Positions 11,989 to 23,749 of a stretch of 64,000 bases of DNA are shown one piece after another. Location of the stretch: NCBI RefSeq assembly GCF_010365785.1, contig NZ_CP048387.1:744001-808000 (forward strand), given 5' to 3'. The notes under the pieces are model-generated. The model had not been told where the DNA came from. It saw only the letters and a list, made by a program, of their open reading frames with translations, and did no database searches. Source of the stretch: Spiroplasma sp. TIUS-1 (lineage in GTDB: Bacteria > Bacillota_I > Bacilli_A > Mycoplasmatales > Mycoplasmataceae). A program made the position numbers and the translations under genes. Position 1 is the stretch's first letter. Each line of letters opens with the position of its first letter.

Positions 11989-13602
11989 CTATTTGTTTAT
12001 TGCTAATGCTACTTCTGAAGCCACTTTATTTAATGCTGATTCTTGAGCTTTTTTAACTTGCTCATCATATTCAGGAGTACCTTTAAGATAGTTATCAATC
12101 TTTACAGGTGTATAACCCTCATGAGAATAAATTTTTCTCATAACACTTAAACCTTCTTCAGTATTCATTAATTCAAGAAATGACTTTCTCATTGAATCTA
12201 ACAAATGATTTCCAGTTGTTTCCATATTTTCTTTTGCCACTTCGATTGACCCTTCTTTAATTGGATATTCTAAAACTTCCTCACCTGGATCTGAAATTTC
12301 ATTTCTTCTAAAGAAAGATTTTGAATATAGCATTCCATCATTCATAATTCCTGATGAAGTAGTTACCATTCAAGTATCTTTTAAATAAGTTTCATTTGGA
12401 TTTTTTAATTGTAACTCTGCTCTACCGTCATTAAACGCAACTCCAATATTCAAATTACCTTCTTTAACTTTCAAAGGTAACTCAGTTGCATATCCTCCAG
12501 CTTTTGAATAACCAGTCAAGACTTCAGTTGCAAAATCATTTGCTTTTTTTAAATTTGCTTCTTGTTCAGGAGTTTGAGTTCCGTCTTTACCATAATCCAG
12601 TTTTTGTTGAATTATATAATTATTAACTAATGATTCAACTGGTTTAACCATACCTGCACCCGAAGTTGCAGATGAAGCCAACCCTACTTTAGCTCCTCCT
12701 AGAACTCCAGTGTTAGCATTCTCCATAGAATTACAAAATAAATCCAAAGTAATTATTGTGTGTGCTTCTTGTGAAGTTATTCCTGATTTTGTAGTTATTG
12801 AATCATCATAATTTAGATTTTCATCTAATTTTGAATAGGCTTCTTTAATTATATTGTTATCAAAAGTTCCAGGTTTAAAGTAACTTTCAAATCTTGAATT
12901 ATACTTACCACCCTCAGATAAATTAGAAACTTCATTTTTTCTTTTTTCTACATATTTTCTATTTGCAAAAATTGTAGACCTATAGTGAGTTGCATTTGCT
13001 ATTGGTTCACCAGATTTTTTATCTGCTTCAGTATAGTAAATATTGTTTGCATCTTGAGCATAAACTTTATTAGCTTCCTGGGCTATGTTAAATTCATTTT
13101 TAATATCTATGCTTAAATCTTGTTCTAAACCACCGTCGTTCATTGGTTTACTTAAGCTGTTTAATTCTTCTAATGAAGCAGGTTGATCTGCTGCTATGTT
13201 TCCGTATGCTCGTAGTTCAGTCTTAACAGCTGTTCTTGTTGAAAGAAATAATGTTCCCATTTTTCTATCACTTTCTGATTTTGATTCTTTGATATCTTTT
13301 TGGTAATAAGTAGTTACAGGAATCATCCCCAATGCTGCTTGACCAGATCTTAATACGTAGGCTGCTATGTTATAGTCAGGTGAAACTTTAAATCCAACTT
13401 TTTTGTTAGATCCAGATACTTCACTAAATACTTTTTGAAATTGTTTATTTAATGTATATAGTTGTGACTCAATTTCCAAAGGGTCTTTTGATGGTACTAA
13501 TAAAATTTCTATGTCGTAAATAGGTTTTCTACAAGCAACAATTGTTGTCGATGTTGTACCTATCATTAACACTGTTGCTAGTGCTGCGAATAGTTTTTTC
13601 AT
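11989..13602 (-). CDS. Substrate-binding lipoprotein, p37 family (probable thiamine pyrophosphate binder)
   Basis: 537 residues across one TGA. A signal peptide with lipobox TIVAC (Cys24) precedes a periplasmic-binding fold; IEILLVPSKDP and the later AYVLRSGQAALGMIPVTTYYQ resemble PhnD-type binding proteins. Two-gene distance from ATPase and permease confirms the transporter role. It is longer than the classical p37 (about 400 residues) because of an extended acidic, Asn/Lys-rich middle. Ligand by homology to M. hyorhinis p37 only. An AT-rich gap with TTATAC-like boxes precedes it and must carry the operon promoter. Confidence 0.82.
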
Positions 13603-13672
13603 TCAATTTTTTCCTTTTATTTGTATAATTTAAGTATAACAAATTGCCCGGTTATTACTAATTTAGTTAATA

Positions 13673-13703
13673 AAAAAATAATAGCAAAATGCTATTATTT
13701 TTT
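13673..13703 (-). terminator. Terminator of the HAD hydrolase gene
   Basis: AAAAAATAATAGCA pairs perfectly with TGCTATTATTTTTT around three to four bases. The stop codon of the hydrolase gene sits in the stem. Confidence 0.88.
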
Positions 13704-14507
13704 GTAATTTGCAATAAAGTTTGCAACTCCATCATTGTAATTTTCATCAGTAACAAATTTTGATAATTTTTTAAGATCTTCATTTCCTTGCTTCATTGCA
13801 ACAGAAATATCTACTGCCTTTAATAGAGAAAAATCATTAGGTCCGTCTCCAAAACCAAATGTTACACATTTACTTTCTGGATCTAAAATTTTTACAATTT
13901 CTTTCACTGTTTGACCCTTATCAACATCTTTAACAGCCACTTCAATTGCTCTACCATCATAAATAACTAGATTTGCAATATCTCCAAATAACTCAACAAG
14001 CTCATCAAATTCTTCTTGAATTTTGTGTGCATCATTTTTTTTGATAACAATAACCAAATGTGTAATTGATTCTTTAATATCTTCAACTGAATTAGCAACA
14101 ATATATTTATTACCCATAACTTTAGCTCAAAATTCTGGTTGCTTAGATGGACCAAATCCATAGATTTCACTTTCTCCATTGAATGTCACTTTCAACTTTT
14201 TCTTATTGTAATATCTATCTCAAATTTGTTTAATTAAATCCCTTGATAATTCTTTTTTGATTAAGTACTTTTCTTCTTTAAATGAATAAACAGTAGCACC
14301 ATTGTTTCCACAAATGATTCCACCTAATTTATCTAGTTCTAAATCTTTTGCTAATCTAAATAAATTGTTCATTCCTCGAGCTGTAACTGGAATTAGCATG
14401 TTACCTTCTTCATAAATTTGTTTAATTACTGCTTTTGTTTTTTGTGAAAAATGATGATCATCTTTTAATAAAGTTCCATCAAGATCTGAAAAATAAATTT
14501 TATTCAT
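13695..14507 (-). CDS. HAD-superfamily Cof-type phosphatase
   Basis: 270 residues in two open segments joined by TGA. SDLDGTLL at the N-terminus has the nucleophile and acid/base Asp pair of haloacid dehalogenase phosphatases; PVTARG is motif II; GFGDGPNDFSLLK is motif IV. The cap between them is the C2B type seen in Cof/YidA sugar-phosphate phosphatases. Bounded by terminators on both sides, so probably its own transcription unit. Substrate not predictable. Confidence 0.88.
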
Positions 14508-14556
14508 AATAACTTAGCTCCTATTAGGTTTGTTTACAATAATGATTATATAGATT

Positions 14557-14580
14557 TAAAAAACACCTTTCGGTGTTTTT
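14557..14580 (-). terminator. Rho-independent terminator
   Basis: AAACACC-TTTC-GGTGTTT hairpin with T run on the minus strand, 8 bases after the small coiled-coil gene; likely ends the long operon that begins near 23643. Confidence 0.85.
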
Positions 14581-14588
14581 GTTTATAT

Positions 14589-14780
14589 TTATTTTGAATT
14601 ATATTTTCTTTTTAATAATTTCATTTCTGTATTTATAACTTTCAATTCATTCTTTTTTTGTTTTAGTACTATTTTAATTTGCTTTAATTCTTCATGTGCT
14701 GAACTAATCTCATTTTTTTTATTAATTTGTTTTTCTTTTATAATTTTTTTCTCGTCAAGAAATAAGTCTTTATCTATCAT
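14589..14780 (-). CDS. Small coiled-coil protein (63 aa)
   Basis: Preceded by AGGAGAACAC and an ATG, 11 bases behind the repeat-rich membrane protein gene. It is about one third Lys plus one quarter Glu/Asp with heptad-like Leu/Ile spacing, predicting a single coiled coil with no membrane segment. No family recognised. Proximity suggests it works with, or is regulated with, the upstream membrane protein. Confidence 0.65.
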   Translation of the reverse strand: MIDKDLFLDEKKIIKEKQINKKNEISSAHEELKQIKIVLKQKKNELKVINTEMKLLKRKYNSK

Positions 14781-14791
14781 GTGTTCTCCTA

Positions 14792-16369
14792 TTAATTACT
14801 TTTTAAAAGTAACTTCCTTTTTAACTCTTCTCTGTAAGCTTGGGCGTCAGTCATTCCACTTTGTTGTTGTTTTGGTATAGCAGGTGCTGGTTTAGCTGAT
14901 TGTTGCGAAACTGGCTTCGCCACTTTAATTTGTTCAACTTGTGAAACGGGTTGATTTTTTTTGATAAATGGTTGTCTATTATTTTTAACGACCTGTTTTG
15001 GATTTGGGTGGTAATATAATTCTTCTTCTGAATAATTTGGTGCTGCAGTTATTTGTCTTAATAATTCAACTCGCTCGGCAGTTGATTTAGATACCTCATC
15101 TGTTTTAGAAGGTTTAGTAATACTAATTGGTGCTGGCTCAACAGGCATAAATACTAATTCAGATTGTTGAACAATAACTGGTTGTTGTTGCTTAACAAAA
15201 ATGGGTTCTGGTGACGGAATAAAAATTGTCTGAGGTTGCACTTGTTGCTGCACTTGAGGTACCACAGGTTCTGGTTGAGGTTGCACTTGTTGCTGCACTT
15301 GAGGCATCACAGGTTCTGGTTGAGGTTGCACTTGTTGCTGCACTTGAGGCATCACAGGTTCTGGAATTGGCTGATATGGCTGATAATGCGATCTAGCTTG
15401 ATTAATCAATTCATCAAATGGTACAGCTTTTGTTTCCGGAATTGGCTGATATGGCTGATAATGCGATCTAGCTTGATTAATCAATTCATCAAATGGTACA
15501 GCTTTTGTTTCTGGAATTGGCTGATATGGCTGATAATGCGATCTAGCATTATTTAATAATTTTTCAAAATCAAATGGTTCTACAACTTCAGGTTCTTTCT
15601 CTTGTTCAGTTACTAATTCTTCAAAACTAATTGGTTCATCCAATAATGGTTCTGGCTCTTTTTCTTGTTCAGTTACTAATTCTTCAAAACTAATTGGCTC
15701 TTCAAAAATATTAGATTCTTCTAATTGTTCTACAGGTGCTATTGGTTCTACAGTAACATCTTCAGAAATATTTATTTCATTTTCTCCAGATTTAATAATT
15801 GGTTGAGGTTGAATATAATTATTTGAATCCATATTCTCAATTTCACTTAATTCATTTGAAATTTCTTCCATAAGGTTCTGTGAATTATCTTCAATATCAA
15901 TGTAAGCTGGTGTTGAAATAATTTCACTTTTATTAGGAATAATAGCTACTAAAAATAAAGTTACGAAAACAAGAAGTCCAGAAGTAACTAAGACATAAGA
16001 TAATGTTATTGTTGAAACAAGTATTGTTAACAAATATATTGCAATTGCCAATGCATTAATTTTTGTGACATTTCCTTTTTTGTTAATTTTCTTTTTTTTC
16101 TTAAATGATCCAAAAGCATATAGCATTGTTGTGATTGTTGAAAGTGATAACAAAACCATAACAACATACTTTCAATTATTAAATAACTGTTCAACTTCTG
16201 CAATTGGTGATTTAGCATTAAATCCCTTTGAAAATCAAACACTAAATCATTCTTGACCAGTTTTAAATCAACTACCTGTAAATATTTCTGTTGTACCAAA
16301 ATTAAATAAACCAAATGCAACTGTTACAGTAAATAACAGAAGAAAAGGAATAATAAGTATTTTACGCAT
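14792..16369 (-). CDS. Membrane protein with Pro/Gln-rich tandem-repeat cytoplasmic tail
   Basis: 525 residues; the start MRKILIIPFLLLF was set from GGAG upstream. Helices at about 5-22, 63-85 and two close together at about 100-145, the first pair separated by a short Trp-rich segment (four TGA codons). Everything after about residue 150 is soluble: an acidic segment with EPISFEELVTEQEKEPE twice, then a 25-residue unit (core VPFDELINQARSHYQPYQP) in three copies, then a 15-residue unit (core PEPVMPQVQQQVQPQ) in three copies, and a basic C-terminus. Such low-complexity tails resemble mollicute cytoskeletal or adhesion accessory proteins, but no homologue is recognised. Flanked by tsaC and a small coiled-coil gene. 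Confidence 0.75.
15232..15366. repeat. 45-bp in-frame tandem repeat, three copies
   Basis: Unit begins GAGGTTGCACTTGTTGCTGC at 15232, 15277 and 15322, near-identical copies encoding the 15-residue Pro/Gln unit. Length divisible by three, so copy changes keep the frame. Confidence 0.92.
15366..15547. repeat. 75-bp in-frame tandem repeat, two and a partial copy
   Basis: Unit begins ATTGGCTGATATGGCTGATA at 15366, 15441 and 15516 and encodes the 25-residue DELINQARSHYQPYQP unit. Copies differ at very few bases. Confidence 0.92.
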
Positions 16370-16402
16370 AATTTCTCCATAAATTTGTATATATATTTAA
16401 TA

Positions 16403-16897
16403 TTACCTTAAAAATGTACCCAATAGAGAATTAAATATTCTAGATGGTTCACCTTTTAATTTCTTTGTATAGTACACGTCATCTTCGTTCACTATTGTCT
16501 TAAATATTTCCAGATCATCAATATAAGGACTTCCATGAATATTTGCACTAGTTGAATATAATGCTCCAGTTTTTTCTATTATAGAAATAAGGTTTTTATC
16601 TCTTACAACTCTTACAGCTTGAAAAGGATCACCTTTTTGTGAAACGCCTATTACTGTAGTTGGTTCATTTGAAACTAATAATTCACTACTTTCTTCATCA
16701 GTATGTATTCATTTTCTGGCCATTTTTAAACTTGAAACTAGAATGATTATTTCTTGATCCTCTGGTCTGTTTTTTAATTTATTAATTTTTATTTTATTTT
16801 CTTCGCTAACAATAGAAGTTAATCCATATATTGTATCTGTGGGCAATATTAATATTTCGTTCTTTCTTAGCTTACCAACTATATTTTCAATGTTCAT
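16403..16897 (-). CDS. tsaC: Threonylcarbamoyl-AMP synthase (Sua5/YrdC/TsaC)
   Basis: About 164 residues; makes threonylcarbamoyl-adenylate for t6A37 of tRNA. LPTDTIYGLTS is the YrdC nucleotide/threonine loop, KNRPEDQEIIILVSS matches the KxRp motif, and STSANIHGSP the late SANxSG-type motif. The ATG at 16897 was preferred over one three codons upstream because the upstream one touches its own GAGGA. It overlaps the stop of the preceding membrane protein gene (TAATG), implying coupling. Only the YrdC domain is present, the usual short form. Confidence 0.9.
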
Positions 16898-18339
16898 TAG
16901 TATCATTCCTCATCTTCAAAGTAATGTGTTGAAGTATTTGCTCTTATTAAAATTTTATGTGAATAAAACACATGAATTAATACAATTGTAATAACTATTA
17001 ATGCTAATAAACTTAAGACTAATAATGAAATTAATTCAACTCCTATTGGTCATCGGAAATTAAAAGTACCATCACTTGCAACATTACTTGTACCACATAA
17101 CTCTTTTATATGTGCTAAACTAGAATCTAAATCTGGATATTTATATTCCATCAAATTTTTAATCATTTCATGATTATTGTTTCAAGTTACACTGGCTTTT
17201 GACAAAAGTTCCATTGAATAAAAGTTAACCATAACTAATAGTGCAGAAAGTAAAATCAATGAAAAAGATTGAGTAGCAATTACTTTATCTTCAACATTTC
17301 AATTTCTAATGAAATAAATTGGCATAACCAATAACATAGATATCACACCCATAACCATAGCTGCTTGTACAGAAATAACATTTAAGTTATTAATTTTATC
17401 ATCAGAAATAACATTAATAATAGCTCAGATATCTGAATCATCAACATTTCAACTTAATAAATCACTTAAATATAAATTTCAAGCAAACATTGACCCGAGC
17501 GATGATTTTGTGTTTAGGACTGAACCTATATATATAATTTGAGGCATTGAAATTACTAATATCAAAATAAATACTCAAAGACAAATGTTTTTTTGGTTAA
17601 GTACTGTAATTTTTGTAAAAACGTTATAAAGTTTATTTTTTCCAATATATCCTTTTTTGGTTTTGATATTCATTTTTTCAGTAATATTTGAATTTTCATT
17701 TGACAATGTTGCATGATCATAAAATGTTTTTGTATATACAACAGAGACAACTACAATTTTAATAATTGATATCGTTCAAGCTAAAGACTTTGCACTTCAA
17801 GCTAAATGAAATGAATTATCATGTTCATCAAATAATGCTTGAACTGCGTTATTTAACTCCAAGTTTTTACTATTAGATTTTATTTCTTCGAGTACCCCTT
17901 CAGCTGTTATATAGTTAATTAATTTTGTCAATTTATCATATGATGTTTCACCTGCTGTAAACGAAATTAATGAGCCTACCACTAAAATCAAAGTAAACAT
18001 TAATGTTGGAAATGTGTATTTCAATAGTTTCTTAGATTTTGTTAAAGTGAATGGAACCAATAAAAAAATGGTTAAACCGACAATTAACATTGTAAATCCC
18101 AACCAAATTGAAACATCAATTTCCATTGGACTTATATTCACATTTTTACCAAAACTTTCAACAAATATATCGTTGTGATCCATATAGATTTGAAGTGTCT
18201 TACTTGAATATACAATTCCAATAAATATTAAGTTAGTTACGAATAACGCAATAATAATTGCGACACTATAAAAAACGGTTTTGTTAAAAACCTTTATTGC
18301 CTGTGTGTTAATTGAATTTTTTTGAAATAAACTTTTCAT
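16897..18339 (-). CDS. Multi-pass membrane protein, no recognised family (480 aa)
   Basis: Rebuilt across at least eight TGA codons. About eight hydrophobic helices: near residues 20-45, 75-100, 107-130, a pair around 195-215 and 245-270, then 315-335, 345-370, and 435-460. The loop between the early helices contains YMDHNDIFVESFGKNV, and a long outside loop contains helical segments rich in Asn and Ser. It lies 26 bases after prmC and overlaps tsaC. Its build recalls the 419-residue protein at 52223-53482 (helices bracketing an Asn/Ser-rich external loop). Function unknown; conservation of position next to prmC would be worth a search. Confidence 0.7.
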
Positions 18340-18365
18340 TTTGACCTTTAGACTATTATATATTT

Positions 18366-19118
18366 TTATATCTGAATAACAAAATATCTATAGTTGTTTG
18401 AATAATCCTTATTAAATTGAATATTATAATTTTTAAATATATTTTCAAGTTGTGGTTTTTGTTCAAACCCAAATTCACATATTATAATTGAACCTTTTTT
18501 AGTTATTTGAAAAATAGTCTCTTCTAATTTTTTGTAAAAATATAAACCGTTATCTTCAGCAAATAATGCAATATTTGGTTCATGATTTTTTACACTTAAT
18601 TCAACATTAGAATCAGCTTTATTTATATAGGGAGGGTTTATTACTAATACATCAACTATTAAGTTTCTTTCAATTATTCAATCTAAATAATTAGATTGAA
18701 TAATTTCTACATCTGAATTAATTTTATTTGAATTAATTTTTGCAACTTCAAGTGCTTTAGCTGATATATCTGAGCAATAAACTTTATTGTTGGTTTCATT
18801 TGAAATAGAAATACCTATACAACCACTACCAGTACATACATCAACAATAACTTTGTTTTTTAAATTTAATTTACAAACATAATCAACAATAAGTTCTGTT
18901 TCAAATCTTGGAATCAAAACACTACTATTTACTTTGAACCAATTTTTGTAAAAAAAACGACTACCCAAAATGTAACTAAAAGGCTTTTTTCCATAATTAG
19001 CATTTACTTTATCAACTGCTTCTAAATCATTAGTATCTAACAAAAAAGAAAACAATGTATTTAAATCGTTTTCTTCTATATCAACTTTTAATTTACTTTT
19101 TAAATCAATTTTAGTCAT
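18366..19118 (-). CDS. prmC: Release factor glutamine methyltransferase
   Basis: 250 residues. Methylates the Gln of the GGQ motif in release factors. The SAM motif [15 protein letters not shown] and the catalytic NPPY (in VINPPYINK) are present, and [12 protein letters not shown] matches the PRxxTE substrate loop. Its ATG lies eight bases inside the end of prfA, the gene for its substrate, so the two are translationally coupled. Confidence 0.94.
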
Positions 19119-20193
19119 TATTTAATTCAATCAACCTTTTTTGCTCATCTTTAATAAGTGCTTCTATAATTTCTTCTAAGTTACCTTCCATGATTTGGTC
19201 AAGTTTTTGGAGTGTTAAATTTATTCTATGATCAGTAACACGGTTTTGACCATAATTGTAAGTTCTAATTTTCTCACTTCTATCTCCAGAACCAACTGCA
19301 TTTTTTCTCAATGTGTCAGCTTTTGTTTGAGCTTCTAATTGCATAGCATCATAAATACGAGATCTCAACATTGTCATAGCAATTTCTTTGTTATCATGTT
19401 GACTACGTCCATCTTGAGAGGCCGATACGATACCTGTAGGTATATGAGTAACACGCACAGCTGAGTCTGTAGTGTTAACATGTTGACCCCCTGCTCCTCC
19501 AGATCTATATGTATCAATTCTTAAATCACTTGGTTTTATATCAATTTCAACTGCTGACATTTCAGGAAGAACAGCAACTGTCGCTGTTGATGTTTGTACT
19601 CTACCTTTTGATTCTGTTTTAGGAATCCTTTGGACACGGTGTGAACCTGATTCATATTTTAATTTTGAATATACTTTTTTACCCTTAACCATAGCAGATA
19701 TTTGTGTAAATCCTCCAGCTGCTGATTCATATTGATCTAACACTGTAAATTTTCAACCTTGCTTTTCGCCATAGCGAGTATACATTCTATAAAGATCACC
19801 GGCAAAAATATTTGCTTCATCTCCACCAGCTGCTCCACGAATCTCAATTATTGAGTTCTTTTCATCATTAGGATCTTTTGGTAAAAGAGCAGAATTTATT
19901 TCCAAAACTAAATTATCAATTTTTTCAGAACATTCGATGATTTCCATTTGAGCCATTTCTTTCATTTCAGGATCTTTTTCTGACTTTAACATTGACTTAG
20001 CTTCAGACAACGACTGATCAACTTTTTTATACTCAATATACATTTCACAAACATCGATAATTGCTCCACGATCTTTGTTAAGTTTTTTTATGTTTTCAAC
20101 GTTACTTAAAATTTGAGGATCACTTAAATCCTCATCAATTTTATTTAATTTTTGAAGCATTAATTCCAATACTTCAATCGTTCTTTTATCCAT
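19111..20193 (-). CDS. prfA: Peptide chain release factor 1
   Basis: 360 residues joined over one TGA. GGQ at residues 235-237 (context [10 protein letters not shown]) drives peptidyl-tRNA hydrolysis; the PxT codon-recognition motif is PKT at about 191-193. RF1 reads UAA and UAG, which fits a genome in which UGA is Trp and RF2 is dispensable. Lies 9 bases behind tdk with an AAGGAAG ribosome binding site. Confidence 0.96.
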
Positions 20194-20202
20194 AAAACTT
20201 CC

Positions 20203-20844
20203 TTATTTAGTTTTTCTTTTTTTGTTAACATTTGGTTTTACATAGCAATGTCTACATCTTGCTTCATAACTATCTTCTCCAGATATTAGAACCAATGGTC
20301 CATCTGTATCTCTTACTGGTAATCCTTTAACAAGACGTTGAGTTCTATTGGCATGTCCACCACATTGTGAACATAGAGCTGATAATTTTTCTACATATTC
20401 TGCTAATGGTAATAATTCAAAAACATTTTTAAACGGATCAGATTTGTAATCTTTATCCAATCCATTGGCAACGATAATATATCCTTCGTTTGCCAAGTCC
20501 TCAACAACCTTAACAATTCCCTTATCAAAAAATTGAATTTCATCAATTCCAATAACATCAAATTTTTTGTTTGCGTCTAACTCAAATTCTTTATTTTTTA
20601 AAAGTTTCAACAAAGCTTTTGAATCCTTGACTGGATTTGCTTCATGGCGAATACCATGATGTGTTTGGACATTGTCTTCACTATATCTTTTGTCGATTTC
20701 TGGTTTAAATACGATAATTCTTTTTTTACCAAATTTATACCTAATCAATCTTCTGATGAATTCTTCTGTTTTACCAGCAAACATACATCCAACAATTAAT
20801 TCTATTCAACCCATTTTATTCATTCTTTCTGGTCCACTTCCCAT
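20203..20844 (-). CDS. tdk: Thymidine kinase (type II)
   Basis: 213 residues. Phosphorylates thymidine with ATP. P-loop GCMFAGKTEEF at 19-29; DEIQFFD contains the catalytic acidic residue; two Cys pairs (CSQC and CRHC) form the structural zinc site; the thymidine lasso is near VLISGEDSYEARC. The ATG giving MGSGPERMNKMGW was used because AAAGGA precedes it; the shorter open frame misses the strand before the P-loop. Salvage enzyme expected in a mollicute. Confidence 0.95.
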
Positions 20845-20848
20845 ATTA

Positions 20849-21787
20849 TTAAATTCCTTTCAAAATATTATTTAGCTCATTTTCAAAATTGTCTCAAGTA
20901 CCAACTTCGCAGGCTGCAGCAAGTGTGTGACCACCACCACCGTATTTTTTTGCAATAAGAGAAACATCTTTGTTTCTACTTCTAAATGAAATTTTAACTA
21001 TTCCATCTTCTTTTTCGTATGCAAGAAATCATGTTGAAATTTCATTAATTCCTGACATAATTCCCAATGCACTCTTGGCTGCTTCAATATCTATTATTCC
21101 ATAATAATCACTTTTTTTCACACATAAATAGGCGTAATATTTTTTTTCATTAAAAACGATTTTTTCTGACATTTTAAATAACCATTTCTTTAAATTTAAA
21201 TCAGTTAAATAAATTTCATTTGCTATTTCAGCTACATCAATTCCTGTTGATACCAAAACTTTTGCTGCCTCAAAAGTTTGAGCATTTGTATTTTTGAATA
21301 AAAATCTTCCTGAATCTGTCAATAAACCTTTGTATAAAAATTTGGCTGCTTCTTTTGAAATTTTTAAATTCATTGTCATGGCAAATATTGTAATTACTTG
21401 TGTGCACGCAATTGCAGTTGGATCTACTAAAAAATTATCTCCAAAGTCATGAGATTCAAACTTATGGTGATCAATTTTAAATATTTCCTTTACATTCATT
21501 TTTTTATCAAAATCAATGCGTGATTGATTTGCAACATCTACAGTTAAAAGTATTGATTTTTTAATTTGTTCATCTGATAATTTAAATTTATATGGTTTGT
21601 CTTCAATCTTACTTCCCACAATATATACGTTTTTATTTTTGAAATTATCTTCAATAATTCTTTTTAAACCTTCAGCACTTCCTTGAGCATCTCAGTCTGG
21701 CATTACATGCTTTGCAATGATAATTGTTTTATATTCTTCTATCTTTTGAAGAAGTGTTTTATATTCTTCGTAGAATATATTTTCCAT
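20849..21787 (-). CDS. DHH-family phosphoesterase (NrnA-like nanoRNase / pAp phosphatase)
   Basis: 312 residues rebuilt across TGA. HVMPDWDAQGS near residues 26-36 matches the HxxPDxDAxGS motif, IDHH carries the DHH triad, and GGGGH near the C-terminus is the DHHA1 substrate loop. Family members degrade 2-5 nt RNA and dephosphorylate pAp. Lies between an ABC-like gene and tdk with gaps of 14 and 4 bases, with AAAAGGAG before the start, so it is part of the same operon. Confidence 0.88.
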
Positions 21788-21801
21788 ATTATTAACTCCT
21801 T

Positions 21802-23643
21802 TTATATTAATTTAATTAGACCTGACAATGATATATAGGCTTTAAATATATATCCAACTTCATATTTTTTTTCTAAAGGAACAATTAATTTTATTCCATC
21901 TTCAGTGACACACTTGTAATATATGTCCCCTGGTTGTGGTTCTTCAACTACTGTTAAGTTAACTCGTAAAATTTCATCATTAGCTTTTTTCTTTTCTTCA
22001 CTTATTGAATGAGGATCTAAATAAACAAAACCACTGTTTTTAAATTTCATACTATCGTTATCTTCAAACTTATTTCCCAACATTAAAATTTCTTTATCTT
22101 TTTTTATGTAAGGAATCTTATTATAATTTCCTAGTGATTTTTCAACTGTTTTGTATCTATTTATTAGGTATTCGCGTAGAGTTATTTCTCTCAATTCATT
22201 TCTTGAATTTTCATACAACGTATTTGGAATGAACTCAGCTAATGTAAAATTATCATCAATTATAATTATTGATTTATCAGTCTCTCTATTAATCATATTT
22301 TTAAGAACAGTATTTAAAGCATTTTTGTCATTTTCATTTAAATGAGAGACCATATTATAGATAACAATATTATTAGCTCCCAATAAATACATTGAAACTA
22401 TTTTTATATAAATTGAATATAAGTTTGGATTAATTAAAATCTTCTTTGTATCAATTTCTAATTTTATTGAAATTGCATTAACTTGCTTTTGGACTTGACT
22501 AAATACACTACCAACTTTACTTAATAGGATATCTTTATAATTATTATAGTTTTCTTGTGTACCAAAAGTAATCTCATTGTTTTTAACTTTGTAATGATAA
22601 CTATGAATTCATTCTTGAATTTTAGATTTTAATCCCACAATATCATCGGCTAAAAATTCAAAAATAACCTTCTCTTGTTTAGAAACAAAGTCTTTTCTTT
22701 CTTTATCATTAATAACCACTCAAGGGCATAGTTCTTCGACTTTTTTAATCTTATTTCTTTTTGATTTTTTCTTTCCAAAAGACTGAATTATTTTAGATTT
22801 AAGAGTTTCTATAATTTTCGTTTCATTTGCTATTGTGCTTCTTAAGAAATTGACTTCTAAGTCAATTTTTTTAAGTTCTCTCATAACAATTCAAAATGGT
22901 TCTTTGTATTGAAAAAATCTTCCCATTGATTTTGATGTCTTATTTTCCTTAGCCTGAAACTCGCAAGAACATGAGAATCTCATATCATTAATAGAACGTA
23001 TCTTATCTCAAAGACTTTGATAATAAATGATTGCCAAACGATTTAATTTAATTCTTTCGTGTGTTTTTCAATATTCTTTTAATCAGTTAGTTAGTAAAGG
23101 GTTTTTATTTAACAACAGATCATTTTTAATCATTGATAAGTTTCTTTCATTAATTGAATTAGTGAATTTTTCTAAAGCTTCTAACTCAACATTAATCGCA
23201 GTTTTTATTCAATCTGTAATACTTGAGTCAATTTGCTCTTTTAATAAAGTTTCATTAATATTTCTATTAGATTTTTTATAACTTAAAAATGTATATTTAT
23301 TTTCATAATATCTAGATTTCAATAATTTGTAAGCTCGTAAATTAGATCTAACAGAGAAATAATAAACTAATTCCTTTGGAACAAATCTAGTTCAAAAGCC
23401 ATCAGTTCTTGCGCTAACTACGCGGCGCTTTGTTCATGATTTACTTAGTCTTTCCTCACCATCAATTTCAAATATACCTTCTGCAATATCATATTTACCA
23501 TTCAATGCATTTAAAATGTATTTTGATTCCTTGTGGTTTGTTGAAATCAAATATTTGACTTCATTTGGGTTAACACTAAAATTTAGCTTTTGAGGGCTAA
23601 ATTTTTTATTACTGTATTTTAAATCAACAATCTTTAAACTCAT
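21802..23643 (-). CDS. Degenerate ABC-ATPase-like protein, large insertion (613 aa)
   Basis: The first 70 residues have the strand pattern of an ABC nucleotide-binding domain (MSLKIVDLKYSN...LNFSVNPNEVKYLIS), but where Walker A should be the sequence is STNHKESKYILNALNG, lacking GxxGxGKS/T. About 330 Lys- and Trp-containing residues follow. Near residue 418 MYLLGANNIVIYNMVSHLNENDKN has the shape of Walker B plus D-loop without the DE pair. The last 70 residues (GDIYYKCVTEDGIKLIVPLE) look like a TOBE-type barrel. I infer a catalytically dead or highly diverged ABC subunit. First gene of a long operon that runs to tdk and prfA. No close family recognised. Confidence 0.65.
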
Positions 23644-23717
23644 ATAATGATTTTAATCCATTACTCTTACATTGCTTATTTAAATAAAAAATATATGTAA
23701 TGTAATATAAATTAGCA

Positions 23718-23723
23718 TATAAT
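23718..23723 (+). promoter_or_regulatory. Probable -10 box of rpmE
   Basis: TATAAT 26 bases before the rpmE ATG in the gap between divergent genes; the matching -35 is weak. Confidence 0.45.
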
Positions 23724-23749
23724 AATTTTATTGTAAAAGGAGATTTATC

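Noticed and set aside
15232-15547. Regularly spaced repeats that could be taken for a CRISPR array
   Set aside because: Repeats are directly adjacent, in frame, and encode amino-acid repeats; no unique spacers and no cas genes.
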